DNA from: Anaerolineaceae bacterium
GTDB taxonomy: Bacteria > Chloroflexota > Anaerolineae > Aggregatilineales > Phototrophicaceae
DNA length: 64,000 bases
Assembly (NCBI GenBank): GCA_002699585.1
Contig: PABP01000033.1
Coordinates: forward strand, 1 to 64,000
Direction: 5' to 3'
Part shown: positions 44,242 to 53,462 of the stretch, piece after piece
Layout: the number at the start of each line of letters is the position of its first letter
Numbering within the stretch: position 1 is the first letter of the stretch
Translations under genes and position numbers: made by a program
Notes under the pieces: generated by a model
Told to the model about the DNA's origin: nothing
What the model saw: the letters and a program-made list of their open reading frames with translations, nothing else
Database searches by the model: none

Positions 44242-44613
44242 GTGTCACATTTGCCCAACGGCAAAATAATGATCGTCGATGATGATGCCACCAATCGCGA
44301 AGTAATGGAAGCTTTCTTGACGCTCGAACAATTCGAGGTAATGGTCGCGGCGCATGGACTTGATGCCCTTGAGCAGATCAAAGAGGAGCAGCCCGATCTC
44401 GTCCTGTTGGATATTCGTATGCCCATGATGAATGGTTTCGACGTTTGCCGTGCGATCAAAGCACAATATGATATTCCCGTTTTCATGTTGACCGGGTTGG
44501 ATGCGGAAGAACAACGCCGCCAAGCCACAGAGGCTGGGGCAGATGCGTTCATCACGCGCCCCTTCGACATTGTAAGGCTCATGGCGCGCATCCGACAATA
44601 CCTGCCGCATTAA
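44242..44613 (+). CDS. Single-domain response regulator (CheY-like)
   Basis: 123 residues, receiver domain only: acidic pocket MIVDDDATNRE, phospho-acceptor in LVLLDIRMPMMNGFDV, the switch Thr in FMLTGLDAEE, and the Lys position taken by Arg in FITRPFD (usually TKPF). The Lys-to-Arg change may weaken phosphorylation chemistry. GTG start. No histidine kinase is adjacent, so partner and output are unknown. Confidence 0.9.
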   Translation: MSHLPNGKIMIVDDDATNREVMEAFLTLEQFEVMVAAHGLDALEQIKEEQPDLVLLDIRMPMMNGFDVCRAIKAQYDIPVFMLTGLDAEEQRRQATEAGADAFITRPFDIVRLMARIRQYLPH

Positions 44614-44847
44614 CCTGTCACCTTAACCTGCCGCAATCATTGGATGCAATGGGTTATCCGTCTGCCTAAAGGCTCCTCTGACGGTATGCCGTTTGTACGA
44701 TTGCCCGACGCTTCATCCATGTTGTTTTGTGTCCAGGCGCATCAACCGCTACACTACATGTCGATTGCTTGATAGCGGCTTTTGGCTGCTTGGGTAATCT
44801 TATCCTGTGAAAACTGGACATTCCGTGTTGGTGACGCGGTCTTCGAT

Positions 44848-45459
44848 ATGTCATATTCTTCGCGCCGTAATGGACCCCCAAGCTGGTTTATTTTCCTCAT
44901 TGCCATTGCTATTGTATTTGGCATCTATTACGTATTTATTGAGGCACGCGACTTTTTTGCGAGTGGGGCACAAAGCCCAATCAATGCGACCCAGGCAGCT
45001 GAGCTAGAAGCGACAGCTACTATCGAGCAGCGGTTGGCCCAGGACGCCTTGCCGACGCGCCGCCCAACCAGTACGCCGACGCCGGAATGCCAGACATTTG
45101 TGGTGAATGTGCCCAGCGCCATCATCCGTGACCAGCCTTCGACAGCCGGGCGCTTGCTGGAAAGTATCCCGGAGGGCACAGAAGTTTGTGTCATCCAGCG
45201 GGAAGGCACGACGGATTGGTACCTCATTGATCGTAATACCATCACGACGCGCATTGAAGTTGGCTATATGCGCGATGATTTAATTGAACCGTTGAACCCG
45301 ACGCCAACGCCCAGCAACACGTCGCCACCCCCGCCGAGTATTACGCCGACATTCACGCCTTCAGCCACGTTGACGCCAACGATAACGCCCACGTTAGAGG
45401 CAACCCAGACGCCGGAACCGCGCAATGTTACACCCCAGAATGCGCCTGTTTCCTCGTGA
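44848..45459 (+). CDS. Membrane-anchored SH3-like protein with Thr/Pro tail
   Basis: 203 residues from ATG 44848. One membrane helix near the N-terminus (WFIFLIAIAIVFGIYYVFI), then an external Ala/Thr helix, an SH3b-like domain (CQTFVVNVPSAIIRDQPSTA, LLESIPEGTEVCVIQREG, DWYLID) and a long low-complexity tail (PTPTPSNTSPPPPSITPTF and similar). Similar in plan to the SH3 membrane protein at the left end, but lacking its cytoplasmic helical part. Probably a cell-wall associated protein. Confidence 0.65.
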   Translation: MSYSSRRNGPPSWFIFLIAIAIVFGIYYVFIEARDFFASGAQSPINATQAAELEATATIEQRLAQDALPTRRPTSTPTPECQTFVVNVPSAIIRDQPSTAGRLLESIPEGTEVCVIQREGTTDWYLIDRNTITTRIEVGYMRDDLIEPLNPTPTPSNTSPPPPSITPTFTPSATLTPTITPTLEATQTPEPRNVTPQNAPVSS

Positions 45460-45633
45460 TGGCATAGACCACTTTCTCTCATCACATAACGAAGTGTAAC
45501 ATGGTCTATATTGTCCATCAGTTGCGGACGGTACGAGTTTGTTTAGAATAACACTATGCTCTTTACTGATTTTCCAAGTAAATTGTGTTGTATTCAATGT
45601 GGTGTATAGGGTGTTTACACCGGAAGGTGGTTC

Positions 45634-46956
45634 ATGTTTGATTCGCCGATTTTAGAAGTTATTGTTGGCATGATCTTTATCTACAGCTTGCTGAGTGTGT
45701 TGGTGACGCAGATCAACACCGTCGTGGCGACTGTACTAAGATTGCGTGCGCGTCATTTGTTAGAAGGCATCACCGAACTGGTTCAAGATCCGATTTTGCG
45801 GGCCAAGCTGGTGACGCACCCTCTCATTCGGCTGGTGAACAGCGATCTGGTATTGCCAGACCAGCGCATTACCAAGGAACAGGCCGATCAAATCGTCAAT
45901 TCTGGGGTGCAGGCTGTGACCTGGATCAACCCTAAGACCTTTACCGATGTGCTCATTACGCTGCTGCGGGTGGATTCTGACAAGGAACTGTTCGGGGCGC
46001 TGTTCGATATTATCGATGGTATGCCGCCGGGTGGGGATCGTCGCCGTCTGCGGTTGATTGTCAACCGACTGACGACAACTGGCGAAGGGCTGGACGAATT
46101 GCGGCAGGCCATCGCCAATTTGCCGGAAGCGATCTATCGTGAAGCGCTTACGGAGGCGCTGGACGAAATCGACGATGAAATTGGCCAGATGGGCCTGGAA
46201 CCAACCAGCATTGTGTCTTTGATGGCTGGTTTGCGGAACATCGCCAATCCTTATTTCCGCACGGCATTGCAAACCATCTTATCGACCACGCAAAATGTCG
46301 AGCAAGCTGCCGAACAGATCGAAACCTGGTTTAATGAGCAGATGGACCGCACCACGACCGCCTATAAGCGCACTATGATTTACTGGTCGCTGGGTGTGGG
46401 TATCCTGATAGCAGTGGTGCTCAATGTCGATACGTTGAATATCGCCCGAACGTTATGGGAAGACCCGACGGTTCGTAATCAGGTTCTGGTATTGGCGGAA
46501 ACCACCGATCTGGCGGCGCTCAATGCCCAGGCTGAGGCTGAAATGAATGCCGCCCAGGCTGAGGGTCAATCGCAAACTGCGCAAGAAGTGTTGGATGCGA
46601 TTGCGCAGCGCTCCGATGCGGCCCTGGATACGATCAATACGCTATTGGGTCTGCGCTTACCGTTGGGCTGGCGCTTTGAACCTATTGACAAGGCGCTGCC
46701 GCTAACTGTCGATACCAATGGCGATGGTGAAGCCGACTCTGTAGCTGAAGGCACGCAGTTGACGGCGGTCCAGCAAGTGCTGCTATGGGATGCGGGCAAT
46801 TTGTGGAATTATTTGCCGGGGAACAGCCCGAACTGGCTTAGTTTGATCGTTGGCAAACTTATTGGCCTGGTGGCGACGATGATCGCGGTTGCCCAGGGTG
46901 CGCCATTCTGGTTTAACCTGCTCGGTCGTTTGACGGGGCGCAACAGCGGCACGTAA
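45634..46956 (+). CDS. Unknown multi-segment membrane protein
   Basis: 440 residues, no family recognised by me. N-terminal membrane helix (VIVGMIFIYSLLSVLVTQIN), a helical soluble region of about 200 residues, a membrane helix near 250-268 (TMIYWSLGVGILIAVVLNVD), another soluble region with an Ala/Gln-rich coil (AEAEMNAAQAEGQSQTAQEV) and a short acidic DTNGDGEADS, and a final membrane segment (LIVGKLIGLVATMIAVAQG) ending in FWFNLLGRLTG. Stands alone, closed by a bidirectional terminator. Confidence 0.6.
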   Translation: MFDSPILEVIVGMIFIYSLLSVLVTQINTVVATVLRLRARHLLEGITELVQDPILRAKLVTHPLIRLVNSDLVLPDQRITKEQADQIVNSGVQAVTWINPKTFTDVLITLLRVDSDKELFGALFDIIDGMPPGGDRRRLRLIVNRLTTTGEGLDELRQAIANLPEAIYREALTEALDEIDDEIGQMGLEPTSIVSLMAGLRNIANPYFRTALQTILSTTQNVEQAAEQIETWFNEQMDRTTTAYKRTMIYWSLGVGILIAVVLNVDTLNIARTLWEDPTVRNQVLVLAETTDLAALNAQAEAEMNAAQAEGQSQTAQEVLDAIAQRSDAALDTINTLLGLRLPLGWRFEPIDKALPLTVDTNGDGEADSVAEGTQLTAVQQVLLWDAGNLWNYLPGNSPNWLSLIVGKLIGLVATMIAVAQGAPFWFNLLGRLTGRNSGT

Positions 46957-46984
46957 ACGTGACTGACACAAGTAAATAGATAAG

Positions 46985-47016
46985 AAAAACAGGGTGCTTA
47001 TGGGTACCCTGTTTTT
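46985..47016. terminator. Bidirectional terminator
   Basis: AAAAACAGGGT, 10-base loop, ACCCTGTTTTT between converging genes. Confidence 0.9.
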
Positions 47017-47040
47017 AATATAGATTTTGGGATGATGTGA

Positions 47041-48480
47041 TTATTTGCTGATGATCGTTTGACCCATATCGCCACCGGCTGTCAGGAGGGCGGCGACATC
47101 CTCGCCTGTGGGAGCTTCCGCATAAATGCGCAGGACGGGTTCGGTGCCACTGGGGCGGATCAGCAGCCAACTATCGTCGGCCATATAGTATTTGATGCCA
47201 TCCATCGTGTTGATGCGCGTCACAGTCTGGCCATTGAGCATGGCTGGAGCCGCGTCCTGGAGCTTTTCCACGATGGTTTGCTTGGGTAGCTGTACATCCA
47301 GCCGCACATCATTGCGCGCATAACAAGCTGGACCAAAACTCTGCTGTAGTTCTGTGATGATTTCATGGAGTGGGGCGTCCAACTTGGCGATGACTTCTAG
47401 CAGGAGCAGGCCCATCAGCACGCCATCACCCTCTGGAATGTGGCCTTTAACGCCAATGCCGCCGCTTTCTTCGCCGCCAATGAGCACGTCGTTGTTCATC
47501 ATCAAATCTGCAATATGGTTGAAGCCAACGGGTGTTTCATGCAGTTTCAGACCATAGGCTTTGCACATTTTGTCGATCATAAAGGTGGTCGAAATGGTTT
47601 TGACGACATCGCCTGACATTTTGCGATGTTCGACCAGATGACGCAGCACAAGCGCAAAAATCGTATGTGGATCGACGAAATTGCCGAAGTTATCAACTGC
47701 GCCGATGCGGTCGGCGTCGCCATCGGTGGCCAGTCCGACATGCGCCTGTTCGCGCTGAACCGCGGCCACCAATTCAGTCAGATACTTCAAGATGGGTTCC
47801 GGGTGGATGCCGCCGAAGCCGGGGTTCATGATGCCCCGAATTTCAGTGACGTGCGTCCGAGTACGTGCCAGGATGGCTGGCAACGCTCCTCGGCCAGAAC
47901 CATACATGGCATCTGTGACCACTTTGAGTTCACTGCCGCTGATGAGGTCCAGGTCAACCAGTTCACTGATGTGCTGGAAGTAAACCCAGGTCGGGTCAAA
48001 ACGGCGGATCATGTCGCTATCCAAGCCGCGCTGGTAGTCCATGATATTGGGACCACGCGCATTGAGTTCCATCTGCTTCAGATGGCGCTCGACCAGCTTG
48101 GATTGTGTTTGGGTAGCGCTGCCACCATAGTTGGCCTTGAGCTTGAATCCGTTGTAGCGGGGTGGGTTGTGGCTGGCGGTGATGACGATGCCAGCATCGG
48201 CTTTTTTCTCGACGACATTATAGGACACAGCCGGGGTCGGGACATCTGAGCGCGACAACCAGGCAACGATGCCATTCCCCGCCATCACCCGCGCGACCTC
48301 AATTGCAAAACGATCTGACAGAAAGCGGGTATCGTAGCCAATGACGACTTCTGGGGACGCATTCCCATCGGCAGACTCGTTGATGGCATCAGCAACAGCC
48401 TGGGAAACGAGATGTAAATTGGCAAAAGTGAAGGTGTCCGCGATAACGGCGCGCCAACCGTCGGTACCAAAACTAATCAT
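47041..48480 (-). CDS. Phosphoglucomutase/phosphomannomutase family
   Basis: 479 residues: FGTDGWRAVIADTFT at the N-terminus, phosphoserine loop VITASHNPPRYNGFK, metal loop ATDGDADRIGAVD, sugar-binding loop GGEESGGIGVKGHIPEGDGV and the C-terminal phosphate site RPSGTEPVLRIYAEA. Interconverts hexose 1- and 6-phosphates for glycan precursors; glucose versus mannose preference cannot be read here. Confidence 0.95.
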   Translation of the reverse strand: MISFGTDGWRAVIADTFTFANLHLVSQAVADAINESADGNASPEVVIGYDTRFLSDRFAIEVARVMAGNGIVAWLSRSDVPTPAVSYNVVEKKADAGIVITASHNPPRYNGFKLKANYGGSATQTQSKLVERHLKQMELNARGPNIMDYQRGLDSDMIRRFDPTWVYFQHISELVDLDLISGSELKVVTDAMYGSGRGALPAILARTRTHVTEIRGIMNPGFGGIHPEPILKYLTELVAAVQREQAHVGLATDGDADRIGAVDNFGNFVDPHTIFALVLRHLVEHRKMSGDVVKTISTTFMIDKMCKAYGLKLHETPVGFNHIADLMMNNDVLIGGEESGGIGVKGHIPEGDGVLMGLLLLEVIAKLDAPLHEIITELQQSFGPACYARNDVRLDVQLPKQTIVEKLQDAAPAMLNGQTVTRINTMDGIKYYMADDSWLLIRPSGTEPVLRIYAEAPTGEDVAALLTAGGDMGQTIISK

Positions 48481-48587
48481 AGGTGGGTGTGGTCCTCAAG
48501 CAAATGAGTAAGAAAACAAATCGCTAAGTACGAAGATGGTCTACACGACCATGCTTTACAAATACATTATACCGATTATCAAGTAAC

Positions 48588-48612
48588 AAAAAGGGAAGGC
48601 AAGGGCCTTCCC
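48588..48612 (-). terminator. Terminator after the G1P-dehydrogenase-like gene
   Basis: On the minus strand GGGAAGGC, CCTT loop, GCCTTCCC, then TTTTT. Confidence 0.9.
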
Positions 48613-48635
48613 GATAGAATCATAACGTTCAGGTG

Positions 48636-49679
48636 CTACAGGGGATGTTCATCGCTGAGATCAAGGCCCGTTCGTGCCAGCAACCGCTGGGCTTCGTCGC
48701 TGTTGATGTCCAGATCGTTGACGATACTGTAGGGCAGGTTGTGCTGCTTGACGTAATCCGGCAGGATTTGCAGCGTTTCTACGATGTCATCGCGGCGTAG
48801 TTGACCGAGGCGCACACCTGCGCTTAATAGTGTATCGCGGATAGGTGCGATGTTCTGGTCATGGAGTGCGGCAGCGATCAGAATGCCGGGACCAACGAGG
48901 TCGCTGTAGGGTACGCCCTGGGCGTGCGAAGCGCGCGGCTCAATGGCATAGGCGAAGAACTGTTCCGCGCCTTCCTGGGGCCGATTATGACCGAGTTGGT
49001 TGGTAAGCTGAACTTCCACACAGATGAGGTCAAGCAGCTTACGCAGGGCATCCGGGCTACCACGACCGACTGCATCAGCAATTTTATAGGCTTGCTGGGC
49101 AATACTGGCCGCAACCTGGGCTGCCCATAGCTGATAGCGCTCGTGGGGTGCATTCTTGCGACGGTCCGCCGCGTATTTCCAGTCAAGCAGGCCAGTTGTC
49201 ATGCTTAGGATTTCCACGATGCCTGTACCGCGAATGTGGTCCGGTGCGCTGCTGACCACGTCAAAATCGACGTAGACTTTCTCGGCAGGGCCGGTGGTTT
49301 CATAGGCGACACTGCCATCTTTACGAACGGCAACCAACGAGGTAAAGAAGCCATCCACGCTTAATGACGTGGGGATGATGACCGCAGGCTTGCCCGTTTT
49401 GTGGGCGACATATTTGGCAGAGTCCGCAGCCAGACCCCCGCCGATGCCATAGACGACTTCGACGTGCTCCGGCAAGCCATCAGCCAAGGAGTTCAAGAAG
49501 CCTTGTTCCGCTGTGCGGGGTTCTGCCTGGACGACAATGGGTAGGTTCAATAACGAGCCGACCGCATTCCAGGCGCGGTTGCCTGTCAGAACAGCCGCAG
49601 GGCGTGTTTCCGTAACTGACCCCAGGTCATCAATGACTTCAATATGTGGCAAATTCCAGATCGTCTCTCGTGTCGCCAT
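48636..49679 (-). CDS. sn-Glycerol-1-phosphate dehydrogenase-like protein
   Basis: 347 residues from ATG 49679 (the frame opens at 49703). Iron-containing alcohol dehydrogenase/dehydroquinate synthase fold with nucleotide loop YGIGGGLAADSAKYVAHKTG, PTSLSVDGFFTSLVAVRKDG, and metal-ligand histidines in LGHNRPQEGAEQFFAYAIEP and SHAQGVPYSD, the pattern of AraM/EgsA-type enzymes that reduce dihydroxyacetone phosphate to G1P. In bacteria G1P is used for teichoic-acid-like polymers or unusual lipids. The precise substrate is not proven. Confidence 0.72.
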   Translation of the reverse strand: MATRETIWNLPHIEVIDDLGSVTETRPAAVLTGNRAWNAVGSLLNLPIVVQAEPRTAEQGFLNSLADGLPEHVEVVYGIGGGLAADSAKYVAHKTGKPAVIIPTSLSVDGFFTSLVAVRKDGSVAYETTGPAEKVYVDFDVVSSAPDHIRGTGIVEILSMTTGLLDWKYAADRRKNAPHERYQLWAAQVAASIAQQAYKIADAVGRGSPDALRKLLDLICVEVQLTNQLGHNRPQEGAEQFFAYAIEPRASHAQGVPYSDLVGPGILIAAALHDQNIAPIRDTLLSAGVRLGQLRRDDIVETLQILPDYVKQHNLPYSIVNDLDINSDEAQRLLARTGLDLSDEHPL

Positions 49680-49703
49680 ATGCGGCATACTCCATAGTTG
49701 CAC

Positions 49704-49942
49704 CCAACACTGCTCAATGTCCTAAATATAGTCGGAAACGCCTGAATGTGCTACCCAAATCATCAGTTGAACAGTGGCGAGCTTGCAGCGGGTAGGGCGA
49801 CTGCATCGGGTGACGAAAGTCACCACCCGGTCATTAGTTCCATACCAATCGGACATGGCTATACACTACGGTTATGTAGTGCATGGTAAACTGCACAAAT
49901 GAAATTATAGTTAGTTTGTTTACTTTGCATATGGAGCTAAAT
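49704..49942. other. Divergent upstream region of fhs with two hairpins
   Basis: 239 bases between divergent genes. GGTGAC-GAAA-GTCACC at 49809-49824 has a GNRA loop only when read on the plus strand, so it may belong to an fhs leader RNA. CACTAC, 6 bases, GTAGTG at 49864-49881 is a perfect inverted repeat that could bind a regulator. I looked for the conserved ZTP (pfl) and THF riboswitch cores, which are common before fhs, and did not find them. Confidence 0.45.
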
Positions 49943-51640
49943 ATGTTATCGGATTTAGATATTGCCAAGCAAGCCAAGCTTGCACCCTTATCGGACATTG
50001 CCGCGCAATTGGGCCTGACGCCTGATGATTATGATCACTATGGCAGTCCCTATGTCGCCAAGCTGCGGCTGAATGTATTAGATCGCTTAAAAGATACGGC
50101 TCCGGCGAAGTATGTGGATGTGACGGCTATCACTCCAACGCCATTGGGTGAGGGCAAGTCCACGACGGTCGTTGGCCTGGGGCAAGCCATGAAGCACATT
50201 GGCAAAAAGGCTGTCGTAACCCTGCGCCAACCCAGCATGGGGCCGACCTTCGGCATTAAAGGCGGGGCGGCAGGTGGTGGTTATGCTCAGGTTGTGCCCA
50301 TGGATTTGTTCAATCTGCACCTGACGGGTGATATTCATGCGGTGGCTGCGGCTAATAATTTGCTGGCTGCCATGATCGATAACAAGTTGATGCGCCGCAA
50401 CCCCTTGAACATCAACCCGGATACGATCACCTGGAAGCGCGTCATCGACATGAATGATCGGGCACTGCGCCAGATCGTGATCGGCCTGGGCGGTAAAGAA
50501 AATGGTGTGCCGCGTGAAACGGGTTTTGATATTGCTGTTGCCAGTGAAGTGATGGCAATTTTGGCACTGGCGACCTCATTGGAAGACCTGCGCGAGCGCC
50601 TGGGTCGTATCGTGATTGGCTACACCTATGATCGCGAACCGGTCACTGCCGACATGATTGGCGGCGGTGGCGCGATGACTGTCCTCATGCAAGAAGCCCT
50701 GCGCCCGACCCTGATGCAGACTTTAGAAAATACGCCTGTGCTGGTCCACGCGGGGCCGTTTGCCAATATCGCGCATGGCAACAGCAGCATCCTGGCCGAT
50801 ATGATCGGCAGCAGGACGTCTGATTACGTGATTACGGAATCCGGCTTTGGGGCAGATATCGGCGCGGAAAAATTCTTCAATATCAAATGCCGTTACAGTG
50901 GCCTCAAACCGGATGCGGTCGTGCTGGTGGTGACGATTCGGGCGCTCAAGCTGCATAGCGGCAATTATCGTGTGGTTCCGGGTAAGCCGCTGCCGCCGAA
51001 CATGCTGGAAGAAAATCTGGCAGATGTCGAAGCGGGTGCGGCCAACATGGTCCATCATATCCAGACGATTAAGAAGCATGGTGTTACGCCCGTTGTGGCC
51101 ATCAATCGCTTTGCGGATGATACCGATGCTGAGATCGAACTGGTTAAGCGCATCGCTGTTGAAGCCGGGGCCTATGGCGCAGCCGAAGCGCGGCACTTCA
51201 GCGAAGGTGGGGCCGGGGCAACTGAACTCGCTGAGTTGGTGGTCAATGCCTGTGACGAACCGAGCGAGTTCCAATTCTTGTATGATCTGGACCAACCGCT
51301 TACCGAGAAAATCGAAACGATTGCCCGTGAGGTCTACGGCGCCGCCGATGTCAGCTATGAATCCCTGGCAGCCAGCCAACTCAGACGCTATGAAAAGAGT
51401 GGTTTTGGCAAATTGCCGATCTGCATGGCCAAGACGCATCTGAGTATCAGCCACGATCCATCGCTGAAAGGCGCACCGAGCGGCTTCACACTGCCCATTC
51501 GTGAAGTCCGGGCGAGCATTGGCGCCGGGTTCATCTATCCGCTGGTCGGGGATATGCGCACCATGCCCGGTCTGTCGGCATCACCCGCAGCCGAGCAAAT
51601 CGACCTTGATGAAAATGGCGAAATCGTCGGTTTGTTCTAA
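49943..51640 (+). CDS. fhs: Formate-tetrahydrofolate ligase
   Basis: 565 residues from ATG 49943, with GGAG seven bases upstream (the frame opens at 49883). Motifs of 10-formyl-THF synthetase: ITPTPLGEGKSTTVVGLGQA (P-loop), RQPSMGPTFGIKGGAAGGGY, DMNDRALRQIVIGLGG, FGADIGAEKFFNIKCR, VVPGKPLPPNMLEENL, and the C-terminal GFTLPIREVRASIGAGF. It uses ATP and formate to charge THF for purine and one-carbon metabolism. Monofunctional. Confidence 0.97.
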   Translation: MLSDLDIAKQAKLAPLSDIAAQLGLTPDDYDHYGSPYVAKLRLNVLDRLKDTAPAKYVDVTAITPTPLGEGKSTTVVGLGQAMKHIGKKAVVTLRQPSMGPTFGIKGGAAGGGYAQVVPMDLFNLHLTGDIHAVAAANNLLAAMIDNKLMRRNPLNINPDTITWKRVIDMNDRALRQIVIGLGGKENGVPRETGFDIAVASEVMAILALATSLEDLRERLGRIVIGYTYDREPVTADMIGGGGAMTVLMQEALRPTLMQTLENTPVLVHAGPFANIAHGNSSILADMIGSRTSDYVITESGFGADIGAEKFFNIKCRYSGLKPDAVVLVVTIRALKLHSGNYRVVPGKPLPPNMLEENLADVEAGAANMVHHIQTIKKHGVTPVVAINRFADDTDAEIELVKRIAVEAGAYGAAEARHFSEGGAGATELAELVVNACDEPSEFQFLYDLDQPLTEKIETIAREVYGAADVSYESLAASQLRRYEKSGFGKLPICMAKTHLSISHDPSLKGAPSGFTLPIREVRASIGAGFIYPLVGDMRTMPGLSASPAAEQIDLDENGEIVGLF

Positions 51641-51667
51641 GACTCGCATCGTTAGGTTCAATACTGA

Positions 51668-51693
51668 GGGGCACAGCGATGTGCCCCTTTTTT
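51668..51693 (+). terminator. Terminator after fhs
   Basis: GGGGCAC, AGCGAT loop, GTGCCCC, six T. Confidence 0.95.
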
Positions 51694-51786
51694 CGTGTGA
51701 TGGCCTTTACTGGCAATCAGTAGCCCCATATGGAGCATAGATGTACAATGCTTGCGTACTGATCTTGCGCTAAGGACCATGCGCCT

Positions 51787-52362
51787 ATGAAGCACCTTAT
51801 TGTCGTTCGGCATTCCGTTTCGCAGCAGGAACCGGGCAAGTCATCACATGAGTGGGGCCTCACGGATGAGGGCCGTGCGCGGCTGACATTACTGGCCGAG
51901 CAGGTCGAAAAATACAAGCTGACGCACATTTACGCCGGCCCCGAACCCAAGATGGAACTGACGGGCCAGGGATTGGCGGCTGCGTTGGGCGTTGCCTGTA
52001 CGACAGATAACCATCTGCACGAAACCCGCCGGGATACAGCGCCCTATTTTGAAGATGTGGACCAGTTCCGTGAGGCGATTAAGGCGGCAATAGATGAACC
52101 TCACGCGCTGCTGTATGGCGAAGAAACCTTCGACGATGCCTATGAGCGCGTCGATACGCGCATCGCTGAACTGGCGTCTATCCATGAAGGACAGTCTTTT
52201 GGCGTGGTGACGGGGGGCACTGTGATTGCCTTGTTCGTCAATCGCAAAGCGGGCTTGGATACCTACAAGGTCTGGCGCTCGCTGAGGATGCCTTGTTATG
52301 CGGTTTTTACACTGCCGGATCTGGCCTTTGTCGAGCTGGTGACAGCGCCTTTTAAGCGATAG
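51787..52362 (+). CDS. Histidine-phosphatase-fold protein lacking the second catalytic His
   Basis: 191 residues of the phosphoglycerate-mutase-like fold: IVVRHSVSQQ with the phospho-accepting His, LTDEGRARLTLLAEQV, YAGPEPKMELTGQGLAAALG, LHETRRD, and VVTGGTVIALFVN. In active members the last motif reads V-x-H-G-G; here His is replaced by Gly, and the Arg expected in the SPLxRAxQTA element is not present. It may be non-catalytic or use altered chemistry. First of a rightward series with the ATP-grasp and GNAT genes. Confidence 0.72.
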   Translation: MKHLIVVRHSVSQQEPGKSSHEWGLTDEGRARLTLLAEQVEKYKLTHIYAGPEPKMELTGQGLAAALGVACTTDNHLHETRRDTAPYFEDVDQFREAIKAAIDEPHALLYGEETFDDAYERVDTRIAELASIHEGQSFGVVTGGTVIALFVNRKAGLDTYKVWRSLRMPCYAVFTLPDLAFVELVTAPFKR

Positions 52363-52396
52363 TCATTTAGAAATAACTCACTAGAGATAGATCACT

Positions 52397-53452
52397 ATGG
52401 AACAACTCGTCAGTCGCCCGGAATATCCTTTCGGGACGCGCTTACTCATCGACCTCATCAATGCGGGCGACCTGCCCATGATCGCAGAAGCCGACATCGA
52501 ACCGCAATACGGTTATGTCGGGCGGCTGGTGTATACCGATGGCACCGTGCGTTTTTTCCGCAATAGCAATAAAGGCATCAACAATCATGGGGCCAGTTCG
52601 ATCTGCCTGGACAAAGGCTATACCAAGTATTTCCTGAAAAAGCTCGGCTATACGGTCCCAGCAGGCAATACTTTCCTGACTGATACCTATGCCGCGCTGA
52701 TCGATACCAACCTGTCGCAGTATGGCGAACACGATTATGACACGCCGGATCGACTGCTAGATGCAGCGGCAGCGGTTGGCTATCCATGTGTCATCAAACC
52801 CAATTCCATGACCAGCGGCGGCAAGGGCGTATTCATCTGCTACGATGCCGAAGACGTGCGCATCGCCCTGGCAAGCATGCTCGATGAACATATTGACGTT
52901 TTTTTGCTGGAAGAACACGTTCCCTACGCTGACTATCGTCTGGTGGTGTTCGATGGTGAGGTCCGGCTGGCTTATGAGCGTCAACCGCTGGTGATTACTG
53001 GGAATGGTCAATCGACCTTGCGTGAGCTGCTCACACAGACCCGAAACGACCTGTGGGCACAAAATCGCCGCGTGCAGATCAAAGACAGCGATCCGCGCCT
53101 GACCAAGAAGCTGCGTCACAGTGGCTATACGCTGGATTCCGTGCTGGGCGAGGGCGAATCGTATCAGGTTTATGATGCGGCCAATGCCAGTCTGGGCGGG
53201 CAGGTGGTCGATGTGCTGGAAACTTGCCATATAGATTGGTTACAATTGGCGGGTCGTATGGCGCGGAAGATGGGGCTGCGCTTCTGTGGGATTGACCTGC
53301 TCTGCGAGGACATCACCCGCGCAGATGGCGATTACTGCGTCATTGAAATCAATGCATCACCGGGCATGGCCAATTATGCGACTTTAGGTGATGCGGCCTT
53401 GGAACGGGTCCGTATGCTATATAAAGATATGTTCAGCGCACCCATAAAGTAG
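52397..53452 (+). CDS. ATP-grasp ligase (cyanophycin-synthetase/RimK-like)
   Basis: 351 residues. ATP-grasp core with CVIKPNSMTSGGKGVFICYD, DVFLLEEHVPYADYRLVVFD, GEVRLAYERQPLVITGNGQS (the RxPaxVxGDGxxTIxxLI-like segment of CphA), GIDLLCEDI and the metal-binding VIEINASPGMANY. Such enzymes join a carboxylate to an amine using ATP, often building amino-acid chains or N-acylated peptides. No cyanophycin genes are nearby. It lies 34 bases after the phosphatase-like gene and 10 before a GNAT, likely one operon. Confidence 0.82.
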   Translation: MEQLVSRPEYPFGTRLLIDLINAGDLPMIAEADIEPQYGYVGRLVYTDGTVRFFRNSNKGINNHGASSICLDKGYTKYFLKKLGYTVPAGNTFLTDTYAALIDTNLSQYGEHDYDTPDRLLDAAAAVGYPCVIKPNSMTSGGKGVFICYDAEDVRIALASMLDEHIDVFLLEEHVPYADYRLVVFDGEVRLAYERQPLVITGNGQSTLRELLTQTRNDLWAQNRRVQIKDSDPRLTKKLRHSGYTLDSVLGEGESYQVYDAANASLGGQVVDVLETCHIDWLQLAGRMARKMGLRFCGIDLLCEDITRADGDYCVIEINASPGMANYATLGDAALERVRMLYKDMFSAPIK

Positions 53453-53462
53453 GGGATTAAGA

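Noticed and set aside
49740-49900. ZTP (pfl) or THF riboswitch upstream of fhs
   Set aside because: The conserved core sequences of both classes are missing.
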